DNA from: Suicoccus acidiformans
Lineage (GTDB): Bacteria > Bacillota > Bacilli > Lactobacillales > Aerococcaceae
Assembly (NCBI RefSeq): GCF_003546865.1
Contig: NZ_CP023434.1
Coordinates: forward strand, 2,232,001 to 2,296,000
Direction: 5' to 3'
Length of the DNA stretch: 64,000 bases
The position numbers and the translations under genes are program-made. Position 1 is the first letter of the stretch; every line of letters begins with the position of its first letter. This document shows, one piece after another, positions 17,186-26,186 of the stretch. The notes under the pieces are model-generated. The model searched no databases. It was not told the origin of the DNA and was given only the letters and a program-made list of their open reading frames with translations.

Positions 17186-17431
17186 GAAAAAAATAAACAC
17201 CTCTAGAACAAGTCTGAACGACTGTTCTAGAGGCGTTGGATTATGTACGCGGTACCACTCTAGTTCGATTGTTTAACAATCCTCTATTTGATAACGGAGT
17301 ATACTCCGAACTGTCTTGCAGTTTACCTAAGAAGTGCGCTTCAAATTACGGGTTGTGTTGGCTCTCACCTTCCCAACTAGCTGTATCAACCGGATGTAAT
17401 TCTACTCTCTTCTAGGGGATATACCTCGTCA
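17186..17431 (-). promoter_or_regulatory. T-box leader of argS, specifier CGC (Arg)
   Basis: On the leftward strand AGAGTGGTACCGCGT is the T-box. A terminator follows (CGCCTCTAGAACA / TGTTCTAGAGGTG, then TTTATTTTTTT). Stem I has CCTAGAAG-AGAGTAG on the 5' side and GAAGCGCACTTCTTAGG on the 3' side. The specifier CGC is followed by A and sits directly before the closing stem, matching the Arg synthetase downstream. Confidence 0.92.
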
Positions 17432-17460
17432 ATTCTAACAGAGTTTAAATGAAATGTCTA
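17432..17460 (-). promoter_or_regulatory. Promoter of argS
   Basis: The leftward strand has TAGACA, 17 bp, TAGAAT just upstream of the T-box. Confidence 0.65.
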
Positions 17461-17475
17461 CATAATTTGCTTTGC

Positions 17476-20400
17476 TTAGCGAGAATTTCGGCGACCCCTA
17501 ATGTTCAAGGCAAGGATTGCCCCAATCAGTACTAAACTTACCGAAAGGAGAAACAGCACATTGCTGCGTCGTTCACCGGTTCCTGGCAAGCCTTTTTTCG
17601 TTGATTCTACATGGCTTCCCATTGACACAGAAACTGACGCACTCTCTTGGCTGGCAGACCCTTTAGCTAAAGCTTGCTCGCCATAGGTCACGGCAAAGGT
17701 TCCTAGCGCTTGTGTTCTAAGGGTTAAGCGTTGATTATGAATGGAGAAGGTGAAGTTTGATACATTGCCATTCGCCACCCGGGATACACGTATCTGCTTA
17801 TTCACAGGGCGGGTTGGTATCTTAACTTCAGCAATCCGACTTAAGGCGACGTCTTGGTTATTGGCATCTTTCAGGGTAATTTGATAATAGTCATTATCTT
17901 CACCTTTAAATTGCTCAGGCATCTGCTCTAAAGTTTCTAAGACTTTAACTTCAATACCGGCAATATTCTTCGCATCAATCGGGTTCACCCATACCTCTAT
18001 GCCCGTTTCTGGATCGCGGAATTGTTCGGTCGCTTCACGCGCTTGTGAGTGCTCATCTGAGCGTGCTTCTTGGCCTGTTACTTGATCGACTGAGATTGTC
18101 CGCGAACCGCTTTCAGAAGCTTGCTCACTTGAAGTCGCTGATTCATCCGAAGTACTAGCGTCTGTACTTGACGTCTCTTGGCTTTCTTGACTAGCTTCAG
18201 AAGACTCTACAACCGTCTGAACAGTGACTTGCTGTTGAACAGTTTCGTTTACTTGGATATTCACAACTTGCTCTTGCTTGGTAATTTGGTAACCTATCGG
18301 CACTTCGATGATAGTGAGTGTGACATTTCCCACAGGCAAGTCTTTAAATTCTACTTGCCCTGCTTCATTTGTCTCAAGTGTCTGGCCATTGACTTGGACT
18401 TTAGCGCCTGGAATGAGACGACCTTGGTCATCCTTCACTTCAATGTGTAATTGGCCCGTTTCTTTTAACTTTTCAACGGTAAGGCTTTCGGTAAAGCTTG
18501 TACCTTCAGTGATTTCAGCTTGGCCTGCTTGATCCCTTGCTTCATAGCCTTCAGGCAGTTCCGTAATATCATAATTATAGTAGCCGAGTTCTAAGTCAGT
18601 AAAGGCAATTCGCCCCTCTTCATCAGAAGTGCCACTTAGGCCACCAAAGGCTAATTGCACCCCTTTAACCGGCTGGCCGTGCTGATCTTGAATCAATAGC
18701 TCGGCTTGACCTAATTCCACCGGTCGCTCCACAGAAATAATATATTCCGTCTGGCCCTCTTCTACTTGGAAACTTCCACTCGCTTCATAAAGCACATTAT
18801 CAGGTGCCTTGTAACTAATGGCATAAGTATGCTCGCCCATTTCCGCTTGGTTAAATAAGACCTTACCACCAGCTGATATCGTGACTGCTTGCTGGTCAAT
18901 TTGAACACTGTCTAAGGTGAGAGGTTCTTCAAATTGGTCGACAAAGCTTAGTTGATTGTCTTGCAATTTCTTGACGCGCTCCACCGTTAAACTTCTGCTC
19001 TCACTCGCGCCTTCAGCAATCTGCACCTCTTGACTGGTAACATCGCCTTGATAGTCTTCTGGTAAGTTCTGCAAGGTATAGGTGTAGCGCCTGGGTTCTA
19101 AGTCGGCAAAGACAACTTGACCCATCGCATCGGTAGTCAACTGCTTATCACCTAAAGCGACATCCGCCCCTTCTACCGGTTCTTGCGCCTGATCGACAAT
19201 TGTTAAGGTAAAGCTACCTTTGGCAATTTCTTTTTGCACTTGAATGTCCAGAGGGGCTCCGGATTCGTTTACCGTTAATACTCCTGCTGCTTGGCCTGAA
19301 TATCCTTCAGGCAGACTATTCAATTGATAATTGATGCCGCTGCCTATGGCGGAAGCTTCTACGGTAATAAGACCGGAAGCATCGCTAGTATACTCCTGTT
19401 CACCGACTAAAATACGAGCATCAGCTACCGGTTCTCCTGCTTGGTCAATTACCCGAATGGCTTGCGGTTGACTTGGTGCCTCTTCAACCAGGGTCAGCAC
19501 TTCTGCATAATCTACACCCGTTTGCAATTCAACCATCTGCGCTTGCTCAGGCTTAAGGTAACCTGCTGGAACTTCACCGACTACCATGATAGGTGTCAAA
19601 CCTGGTGCTAAGCCGGTAAAAAACGCTTGACCAGATGCATCACTCACCTGCTCCTTATCGCCCACACCAATATGAACATCAGCCACCGGCTCTTGATTTT
19701 CATCGACTACTTGAACCGTTAAACTCGCCCCTTCTTCGGCAAGCTCGCCTGCTTCTTCTAAAGTTAAGGTCGCTTCCCGAGAGTCCGCAGTCACAAGCAG
19801 TTCACTTTGCAGTGGACCAGGATATGTATAGCCTTCTGGTAAAGCCGTAATTTCAAAAGGCCACGTACCTTCTGCCACATCTTCAAAGACGATGGCTCCG
19901 CTAGCATCACTCTCGCCCGTCTGTCCTGCTAGATTCGCTTGAACACCCGCAAGGCCTTGGCCAAAACTATCGGCAAACTTCACGGTAAAGGTCGTATCCG
20001 CTAACTCGTCTGTTTCACTTGCCTGCGTTGGATCACTGCCCTCTGCTGGATCGGTTGCTTCACTGGACTGGGAAGAGTCGGTCGGCTCACCTGTTTGGTC
20101 ATCCTCGGCAGATTCTTCTCCCAAGGTAACGGTTGCATCTGGAGTACCTAGGACAATATGTAAACTCATATCAGCTGGTAACATCGGATCATTGGCTTGG
20201 ACTTGGAAGGTCAATTCGTAGGCCTGACCGACATCGGCCAGTTCTACCATACTCCCTGCATCCGCCATAACATTCGCTTGGGTAAGTGTATTTAAATTAT
20301 CGCTAACATTTCCTGAATAAACCGCTAAAGGTACGAGTGCTTGGTCTTCCCGCACAAACCCATTGCTATCGTATAAGCGTAAAGTATAGGTCCCTTCTGC

Positions 20401-20697
20401 TAAAGCTAAAGGGCTCTCCAGAGGCGCTTCAGGGCGATGTTGCCAAATATTTAATGCCTCATAAGTTACCGGGTCTCGTTGAATTAAATCGAAACTCACC
20501 GAACTTTGCGGAATCGGCTCCCCTTGACCGAGTTGAATATAGAACTGAATCGCTGTTTGAATACTTGGAACTTCTTGTTGAGCGGCCGCTTCGATCGGCT
20601 GATTATTTACTTCCTCAGCTGTCACCTGAATCCCTGCCAGACAACTACCTGCCAGCAGTAGACTCAACCAGCCTAATAATTGCTTCTCTCTCATCAT
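17476..20697 (-). CDS. LPxTG-anchored multi-domain CnaB/SpaA-repeat adhesin
   Basis: A 1073-residue surface protein. Residues 1-28 form a signal peptide (LLGWLSLLLAGSCLAGIQVTA). An N-terminal non-repeat region and a Ser/Thr/Glu linker (~195-235) come next. Then there are seven prealbumin-like CnaB/SpaA repeats of ~75-85 residues, each opening with a xVxDxxGxPVxG-type strand and often closing LPEGY. A second Ser-rich linker and a further domain lead to the sorting signal LPGTG, a hydrophobic span and the basic tail RGRRNSR. Such proteins are anchored to peptidoglycan by sortase and act as adhesins or pilus subunits; a class A sortase gene lies directly upstream. Two adjacent ATGs (20697, 20694) follow GAGGAGGG. 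Confidence 0.88.
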   Translation of the reverse strand: MMREKQLLGWLSLLLAGSCLAGIQVTAEEVNNQPIEAAAQQEVPSIQTAIQFYIQLGQGEPIPQSSVSFDLIQRDPVTYEALNIWQHRPEAPLESPLALAEGTYTLRLYDSNGFVREDQALVPLAVYSGNVSDNLNTLTQANVMADAGSMVELADVGQAYELTFQVQANDPMLPADMSLHIVLGTPDATVTLGEESAEDDQTGEPTDSSQSSEATDPAEGSDPTQASETDELADTTFTVKFADSFGQGLAGVQANLAGQTGESDASGAIVFEDVAEGTWPFEITALPEGYTYPGPLQSELLVTADSREATLTLEEAGELAEEGASLTVQVVDENQEPVADVHIGVGDKEQVSDASGQAFFTGLAPGLTPIMVVGEVPAGYLKPEQAQMVELQTGVDYAEVLTLVEEAPSQPQAIRVIDQAGEPVADARILVGEQEYTSDASGLITVEASAIGSGINYQLNSLPEGYSGQAAGVLTVNESGAPLDIQVQKEIAKGSFTLTIVDQAQEPVEGADVALGDKQLTTDAMGQVVFADLEPRRYTYTLQNLPEDYQGDVTSQEVQIAEGASESRSLTVERVKKLQDNQLSFVDQFEEPLTLDSVQIDQQAVTISAGGKVLFNQAEMGEHTYAISYKAPDNVLYEASGSFQVEEGQTEYIISVERPVELGQAELLIQDQHGQPVKGVQLAFGGLSGTSDEEGRIAFTDLELGYYNYDITELPEGYEARDQAGQAEITEGTSFTESLTVEKLKETGQLHIEVKDDQGRLIPGAKVQVNGQTLETNEAGQVEFKDLPVGNVTLTIIEVPIGYQITKQEQVVNIQVNETVQQQVTVQTVVESSEASQESQETSSTDASTSDESATSSEQASESGSRTISVDQVTGQEARSDEHSQAREATEQFRDPETGIEVWVNPIDAKNIAGIEVKVLETLEQMPEQFKGEDNDYYQITLKDANNQDVALSRIAEVKIPTRPVNKQIRVSRVANGNVSNFTFSIHNQRLTLRTQALGTFAVTYGEQALAKGSASQESASVSVSMGSHVESTKKGLPGTGERRSNVLFLLSVSLVLIGAILALNIRGRRNSR

Positions 20698-20810
20698 TTT
20701 CCCTCCTCTTTCACATCTTCATCTTATCACACAAAGTCGAATTTTCTTTGAAAATCAATGATTTCTCTTATTTTTTCCATTTCTGCAAAAATTATTCCCT
20801 AAAAATTCAT

Positions 20811-20840
20811 AAAAAAAGAACCCAGTTAAACTGAGTTCTT
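20811..20840 (-). terminator. Terminator of the sortase gene
   Basis: AAGAACTCAGT / ACTGGGTTCTT with a short loop on the leftward strand is followed by a run of seven T. It separates the sortase from the adhesin gene. Confidence 0.85.
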
Positions 20841-20847
20841 CATAGCT

Positions 20848-21621
20848 TTAGCCTAAGCCCGCTTCAGTGGTTGGAATTTCAAATGCATCCAACACTTCTT
20901 CCGACGCTTCATTAATAGGCACAGTGTCAATTAATGTTCCTTGAACGATAACACGGTCAATTAAATCATAATCACACGTAATCAGTGTGACGATTGGTGT
21001 TTCGCCTTCAGGAATCGGTTCAGCAACTTCTACTGCGGTTGGTGGCACCGTTTCAATACGGTCAATTTCATAAGCATAAACATTCTCCAAGTCGGTTAAA
21101 TAAATAACATCCCCGTATTCGACCCGTAAAAGTGGAGCAAATAGTAAATCATCATGTACAGAGTGGTGACTGGCTAGCGGGTAATTCGACTCACCCATCT
21201 TCTGTTCCGGGTAAAGCGTCCCGGCACCTAAGTACATGCCGACATTTGAAACGCCCAGGTGAATCGGCAAATTCATTCCTACGGCTGGAATCGCAATCCC
21301 TCCGACAACGGGTAATTCTTCAGCATTCACACCTGAAAGATTATCACCGATGACCGTTGCGGCATTCAATGTAGAAATATCGTTCCAATCATAGGTTACA
21401 TCTGCTTGTTGATTCTGTACAATATCTTCCCGGGTAACATTCCCTACTGTATTCGTCTCAGTGCCCTGGCGAATCATTTGATTTTTAATCGGTTCCACCG
21501 CAAATAAGGCAAGACCTACAAGAATTAAAAGACTCGCTAATACAATCCGCCATTTACCACCGCGACGTTTCTGCTTTTTGTTATAATGGACTTCACGCCG
21601 CATTCTACGTTCTTTCGACAT
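20848..21621 (-). CDS. Class A sortase
   Basis: A 257-residue membrane-anchored transpeptidase. A strongly basic N-terminus (RRMRREVHYNKKQKRRGGK) precedes one membrane segment (~25-43), so the catalytic domain is outside the cell. The catalytic residues are H152 (NYPLASHH), C216 in the TLITC motif and R223 (IDRVIVQG). It lacks the C-terminal transmembrane segment of class C pilus sortases, which fits class A. It joins LPxTG proteins to the cell wall; the large adhesin just downstream on the same strand is an obvious substrate. Confidence 0.9.
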   Translation of the reverse strand: MSKERRMRREVHYNKKQKRRGGKWRIVLASLLILVGLALFAVEPIKNQMIRQGTETNTVGNVTREDIVQNQQADVTYDWNDISTLNAATVIGDNLSGVNAEELPVVGGIAIPAVGMNLPIHLGVSNVGMYLGAGTLYPEQKMGESNYPLASHHSVHDDLLFAPLLRVEYGDVIYLTDLENVYAYEIDRIETVPPTAVEVAEPIPEGETPIVTLITCDYDLIDRVIVQGTLIDTVPINEASEEVLDAFEIPTTEAGLG

Positions 21622-21765
21622 TGCATACCTCCAACTTCATTTAAAATATATGATATATTATATCATTCATCCATAGCTGTGACTACAGCCTTGCTCGACT
21701 TCTCATTTAATTCATACTTCCATCATACAAAATTGAACTTTTGTCTTTTCCGCGATAGAAATCAT

Positions 21766-21794
21766 TTGAATTTCAAAAAAAGATAAGCTATACT
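21766..21794 (+). promoter_or_regulatory. Promoter of the riboswitch-ATPase unit
   Basis: TTGAAT, 17 bp, TATACT, ending a few bases upstream of the riboswitch. Confidence 0.7.
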
Positions 21795-21802
21795 GAATAT
21801 AT

Positions 21803-21940
21803 ATTCATAAGGGAGTAACTGGAGGGCTTAGGTCCTCGTCAGTATCAACAACGATAAGTGGTCATATGGCTGCTGGTACTGTACTTAATTAGTGAGACTT
21901 ATGCTAACGACAGAAGTGTCGTCACGCATAAGTCTTTTTT
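21803..21940 (+). promoter_or_regulatory. yybP-ykoY (Mn2+) riboswitch with terminator
   Basis: The leader begins AAGGGAGTAACTGG, the conserved first strand of the yybP-ykoY aptamer, and runs through several paired segments. It ends in a terminator stem GACTTATGC / GCATAAGTC followed by TTTTTT, about 45 bp before the ATPase gene. The class senses Mn2+ and turns on exporters (family knowledge). Identification rests on the motif, the terminator and the downstream cation pump. Confidence 0.75.
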
Positions 21941-21985
21941 AATGGGGTTACACCTTTAGGATGACTAAAATAATGGAGGTATCTT

Positions 21986-24709
21986 ATGTCTGAAGGAAAT
22001 TACAGACCCTATAATGACAGCGTTCAAGACGTTACCAGTCGCTTGAATGTTGATCCAGCCCAAGGGCTTTCTTCGCAAGAAGCTAAGCAAAGACTTGAGC
22101 AATATGGGGCAAATGAAATCCAAGAGCAAGAACATCGCAGTCTCATGCAGAAATTTGTCGATCAATTTAAAGACTTTATGATTATCGTCTTACTTGTTGC
22201 TGCTGTGATTTCTGGTGTTGTCGGTGTAATGGAAGGTGAAGGAATCGCAGATGCGATTATCATCTTGCTAGTAGTTATTTTGAATGCGGTGATGGGGGTA
22301 TTCCAAGAGTCGAAAGCTGAAGAAGCGATTGACGCTTTGAAAGATATGTCTTCACCAGAAGCGCGTGTGCGCCGTGATGGCTCAATCAGCCGGATTAAAA
22401 GCAATGAACTCGTACCGGGGGATATCATACTTTTAGAAGCCGGTGACGTGGTTCCTGCAGATATGCGCTTAATTGAAGCTAACTCACTTCAAATCGAAGA
22501 AGCTGCCTTAACAGGTGAATCTGTACCTGTTTATAAAGACACAGAGACCATTACTGATACTGAAGTGGGTATTGGTGACCGTGTTAACATGGGCTTTTCA
22601 AGCACCAACGTAACTTACGGACGTGGTTTAGGGATTGTTACTGGCACAGGTATGGACACAGAAGTGGGTCATATCGCAGGTATGTTGGCGAATACAGATA
22701 AGCAATTAACGCCTCTACAACGTGACCAAGAAGAACTCGGTCGTACTTTAACTTATGCAATTATTATTGTCGCGGTTGTTACGTTTATCGTTGGGGTAAC
22801 TTTCCAAGACTTCGCATGGTTAGATATGTTGCTTATTTCCATTTCGCTTGCGGTAGCAGCCATTCCTGAAGGTTTACCAGCTATTTCGACGATTATCTTA
22901 TCAATCGGTACGCAATCGATGGCTAATCGCAATGCCTTAGTCCGTACCTTGCCAGCCGTTGAAACCTTAGGTAGTACCCAAGTTATCTGTTCGGATAAGA
23001 CCGGTACATTGACGATGAACGAGATGACCATCGAGAAAGTTTACTACAACAACTCGATGAATGATGCTAGCGAATATATCGATCCTAGCTCACCACTTGT
23101 CCGTAGTATTACCTTTGCTAACGACGCTGCTCCAGATAGAGAAGGCAAAATCGTTGGGGACCCAACCGAAGTGGCCATGATTCACTACGGTCAAAATCAT
23201 GACCAAGACTTACAAGCTGACTTAGCGAAATACCCTCGCGTTGAGGAAGTACCATTTGATTCAACTCGTAAGCTCATGTCAACGATTCATGACAAAGGCG
23301 ATGGAACTTATTACGTTGCTGCCAAAGGTGCACCAGACCAACTACTTGAACGCGTGACCCACATTAACATAAATGGCGATGTGCGTCCGATTACGCAAGA
23401 CGACAAAGCAGCGATTCTCCATGCTAATGAGAACATGGCCCGCAATGCCTTGCGTGTCTTAGCTGGTGCTTATAAAGAAATCGACACCATCCCTACAACG
23501 GTTGATACTGAGACGGTTGAACAAGACTTAATCTTTGCAGGTCTCGTTGGTATGATTGACCCTGAGCGCCCAGAAGCTGGTGACTCCATTCGTCTTGCCC
23601 GTAACGCTGGTATCCGCACAGTGATGATTACAGGTGACCACGCCATTACAGCGCAAGCAATTGCAGAGCGTTTAACAATCCTTGATCCAAACGATCCAAA
23701 TAACGAAGAACACGTTATGACAGGTGCCGAATTAGACAAGATGTCTGATGAAGAACTTGCCCGCAATGTTGAAAATTACTCCGTTTACGCTCGGGTATCA
23801 CCTGAACATAAGGTTCGCATTATCCGTGCATGGCAATCTCATGATAAAGTCGTAGCCATGACCGGTGACGGTGTAAACGATGCGCCGTCCTTGAAGCAAG
23901 CAGATATCGGGGTTGGTATGGGTATTACCGGTACGGAAGTATCTAAGGGTGCTTCTGATATGGTTCTGGCCGACGATAACTTTGAGACTATCGTATCTGC
24001 CGTTGGTGAAGGACGTAAAGTATTTGCCAACATCCAGAAAGCAGTTCAATTCTTGCTTTCAGCTAACTTAGGGGAAGTGATGACCCTATTTATTGCTACT
24101 TTATTCGGCTGGCAAATTCTTGAGCCAGTCCACATTCTATGGATTAACTTAGTTACCGACGTATTCCCAGCCATCGCTTTAGGTATGGAAGACGCTGAAC
24201 CAGATGTCATGGATCATGCCCCGCGTACAACAGAAGATAGCTTCCTATCTTTCGGAGTTCTCCCAAGTATTCTCTACCAAGGTATCGCAGAAGGTGGTAT
24301 TACCCTCTTTGTATACTGGTACGCACGTTTCGTCTTACATGCTGAGACAGCAATGATGCCTGAGACAATTAACTTAGCTGAAACGATGGCCTTTATCACT
24401 CTCGGCTTTATCCAACTATTCCACTCATACAACGTGAAGTCAATCTTCCGTTCACTATTCAGTGGCAATCCATTTGATAACAAATACCTTAACGGTGCCT
24501 TCCTATTATCTGGTGCAATGATTCTTGTCGTTGTATTAGTACCAGGCATTAATACATACTTTGACGTTACGCTTCCAAACGGCCAAGAATGGTTGCTATG
24601 TTTCGCAGCAGCCTTTGCCCTAGTTATCATCGTTGAAATTGTGAAGTGGCTTTTCCGTGTTACTGGCAAAGCAGACGATTACCAACGTGTGGTAAATACG
24701 GATCGTTAA
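21986..24709 (+). CDS. P2-type cation-transporting ATPase (Ca2+/Mn2+ efflux)
   Basis: A 907-residue P-type ATPase of the Ca2+/Mn2+ group. An N-terminal cation-ATPase domain is followed by the TM4 motif VAAIPEGLPA (~residues 290-299), TGES at 176-179, the phosphorylation site D337 in CSDKTGTLT, and TGDGVNDAPS at ~625. Paired membrane segments flank the cytosolic domains, and the C-terminal domain adds further segments. Relatives in lactic acid bacteria and streptococci under the same riboswitch export Mn2+ or Ca2+ and protect against manganese stress. The riboswitch makes Mn2+-induced efflux the best inference. The start follows AATGGAGG. Confidence 0.88.
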   Translation: MSEGNYRPYNDSVQDVTSRLNVDPAQGLSSQEAKQRLEQYGANEIQEQEHRSLMQKFVDQFKDFMIIVLLVAAVISGVVGVMEGEGIADAIIILLVVILNAVMGVFQESKAEEAIDALKDMSSPEARVRRDGSISRIKSNELVPGDIILLEAGDVVPADMRLIEANSLQIEEAALTGESVPVYKDTETITDTEVGIGDRVNMGFSSTNVTYGRGLGIVTGTGMDTEVGHIAGMLANTDKQLTPLQRDQEELGRTLTYAIIIVAVVTFIVGVTFQDFAWLDMLLISISLAVAAIPEGLPAISTIILSIGTQSMANRNALVRTLPAVETLGSTQVICSDKTGTLTMNEMTIEKVYYNNSMNDASEYIDPSSPLVRSITFANDAAPDREGKIVGDPTEVAMIHYGQNHDQDLQADLAKYPRVEEVPFDSTRKLMSTIHDKGDGTYYVAAKGAPDQLLERVTHININGDVRPITQDDKAAILHANENMARNALRVLAGAYKEIDTIPTTVDTETVEQDLIFAGLVGMIDPERPEAGDSIRLARNAGIRTVMITGDHAITAQAIAERLTILDPNDPNNEEHVMTGAELDKMSDEELARNVENYSVYARVSPEHKVRIIRAWQSHDKVVAMTGDGVNDAPSLKQADIGVGMGITGTEVSKGASDMVLADDNFETIVSAVGEGRKVFANIQKAVQFLLSANLGEVMTLFIATLFGWQILEPVHILWINLVTDVFPAIALGMEDAEPDVMDHAPRTTEDSFLSFGVLPSILYQGIAEGGITLFVYWYARFVLHAETAMMPETINLAETMAFITLGFIQLFHSYNVKSIFRSLFSGNPFDNKYLNGAFLLSGAMILVVVLVPGINTYFDVTLPNGQEWLLCFAAAFALVIIVEIVKWLFRVTGKADDYQRVVNTDR

Positions 24710-24718
24710 GCATCGCTT

Positions 24719-24752
24719 ACCCATCGAGTCGATTGACTTGGTGGGTTTTTTG
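24719..24752 (+). terminator. Terminator of the ATPase gene
   Basis: ACCCATCGAGTC / GACTTGGTGGGT followed by TTTTT, ten bases after the stop. Confidence 0.88.
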
Positions 24753-24770
24753 TGTTGGCCTTGTTTGCGT

Positions 24771-24845
24771 TCCTGAATAATGCGGTCGTATCAATCTTCA
24801 GTAATACTTATATTCATTGAGCTGTATAATTGTGAGGGTATTTAG
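24771..24845 (+). repeat. Dispersed intergenic repeat, copy B
   Basis: Shares GGTCGTATCAATCTTCAGTA and TTCATTGAGCTGTATAATT with the copies at 9552, 31158 and 45611. The left end is degenerate. It lies 20 bp past a terminator. Confidence 0.65.
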
Positions 24846-24930
24846 ATAATTTATCCCCACACCACATCGATGCATAAATAATGCCTCTGCATATATTTCT
24901 GTTAACTTGAATAATTGCTGATAACTATAA

Positions 24931-24944
24931 AGAAAACCCTTTCA
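24931..24944. promoter_or_regulatory. Weak cre-like sequence upstream of cidAB-lctO
   Basis: AGAAAACCCTTTCA matches 12 of 14 cre positions but lacks the central CG, which is normally important for CcpA. It is listed because lactate oxidase genes are often under catabolite control. Confidence 0.2.
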
Positions 24945-25042
24945 TATAAACGATACTTATTATCTATCCAAACTTTTAATTTGCTAACATTTTCTCAAAA
25001 TGCTTTAATTAATCTATCACTATAAAAGAAAGGAGCAGACAG

Positions 25043-25435
25043 TTGAAGATTATTCGTCAATTATTCTGGATTTTCTTATTCTCTTTGCTAGGCGAACTAT
25101 TGTCCAGCCTTATCCGGTCCATTGTTGCTATTCCGGGTAGTGTGATTGGAATGATCTTATTATTTATCGCCCTTCATTATAATTGGCTAGCAATGGAAGA
25201 TGTTGAAGATGTGGGAACATGGCTTACAGATAATATGGCCATCTTCTTTGTCCCTGCTGGGGTTGGTTTGATGACTAATTTTGATATTTTAGGTGGAATT
25301 TGGTGGCAGCTCTTACTGATTCTATTGATCAGTGTCGTCGTACTTATTGGTATCGTCGGACACATTGTGCAAGCGATTAAGCGCAAGCAAGAGCCACATT
25401 CACTCCAAGAGGAAGGAAAGGTGGATAAGAAATAA
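25043..25435 (+). CDS. cidA: CidA/LrgA family holin-like protein
   Basis: A 130-residue membrane protein with four hydrophobic segments. It carries the family pattern LLGELLSSLIRSIVAIPGSV (~14-33), VIGMILLF and FVPAGVGLMT. The C-terminal tail is basic and hydrophilic. The start is TTG with AAAGGAG eight bases upstream. CidA/LrgA proteins form oligomers in the membrane and work with CidB/LrgB in murein hydrolase control, cell lysis and pyruvate or other small-acid traffic. Its stop overlaps the next gene by one base (TAATG). Confidence 0.87.
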   Translation: MKIIRQLFWIFLFSLLGELLSSLIRSIVAIPGSVIGMILLFIALHYNWLAMEDVEDVGTWLTDNMAIFFVPAGVGLMTNFDILGGIWWQLLLILLISVVVLIGIVGHIVQAIKRKQEPHSLQEEGKVDKK

Positions 25436-26163
25436 TGCTTACAAATACCTTCAACGTAATATTGGATAGTCAGACCCTTTGGATTGTACTGACCTTAGGC
25501 ATCTTTGTTGGGATTGCTGCTTTGCAAAGTAAAATCAAGCACCCTACCTTTAGAGCCTTTGTGAATCCATTGCTTTTATCCATTATTGTCTTAATTGCCC
25601 TACTTCTTGTATTGAACGTGCCTTATGAAACTTATCAGGCGGGCGGTCAATTCGTCGGCATATGGGTGACCCCTGCTACTGTCGCCTTGGCAATCAAGCT
25701 GGAGAAGAACTTTGAGTACTTTGCTAAATATTATCCAGCGATTCTCTCAGGTATCATCGGTGGCGTCCTCGTTCATACCATCCTGGTCTTTATCTTTGCC
25801 TGGATTTTCGACTTTGACGCGCAGATGGTAGCAACCTTGTATCCTAAATCCATCACCACAGCAATTGCAGTCGGTATAACGGAGTCACTTGGGGGGATTG
25901 TTTCCCTCACGGTCGCTTTAGTCGTCTTTACAGGTGTCATCGGTTCGGTTATTGGCGAGCAAGTATTAAGAGCTTTCAAGATAGACGATCCAGTAGCTCA
26001 AGGTGTTGCCCTGGGTATGTCTGCCCATGCAATGGGTACGTCAAAAGCCATCCAAATGGGCGATGTTCACGGCGCTATGTCTGGTTTATCCATTATCATC
26101 ACAGGTATTGTAACGGTTCTACTGGCTCCATTAGTTGGGCCCCTACTGCAAACATTACTCTAA
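25435..26163 (+). CDS. cidB: CidB/LrgB family protein
   Basis: A 242-residue polytopic protein (about 7 segments). LrgB landmarks are LKHPTFRAF-like KIKHPTFRAFVNPL near the N-terminus, TPATVALAIKL, LYPKSITTAIAVGITESLGG and AHAMGTSKAIQMG. It is the obligate partner of the CidA-like protein. The gene order, with an FMN-dependent oxidase gene 24 bp downstream, parallels staphylococcal cidABC, where the third gene encodes pyruvate oxidase. Confidence 0.9.
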   Translation: MLTNTFNVILDSQTLWIVLTLGIFVGIAALQSKIKHPTFRAFVNPLLLSIIVLIALLLVLNVPYETYQAGGQFVGIWVTPATVALAIKLEKNFEYFAKYYPAILSGIIGGVLVHTILVFIFAWIFDFDAQMVATLYPKSITTAIAVGITESLGGIVSLTVALVVFTGVIGSVIGEQVLRAFKIDDPVAQGVALGMSAHAMGTSKAIQMGDVHGAMSGLSIIITGIVTVLLAPLVGPLLQTLL

Positions 26164-26186
26164 GTTAACTATAAAGGAGAAATATC

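Noticed and set aside
17501..20834. Open frames on the + strand opposite the adhesin gene
   Set aside because: Composition mirrors the repetitive adhesin; no ribosome-binding sites or domain patterns.
22162..24669. Several antisense open frames opposite the P-type ATPase
   Set aside because: They are shadows of a well-supported gene: low-complexity Ser/Thr/Ile-rich products without start signals.
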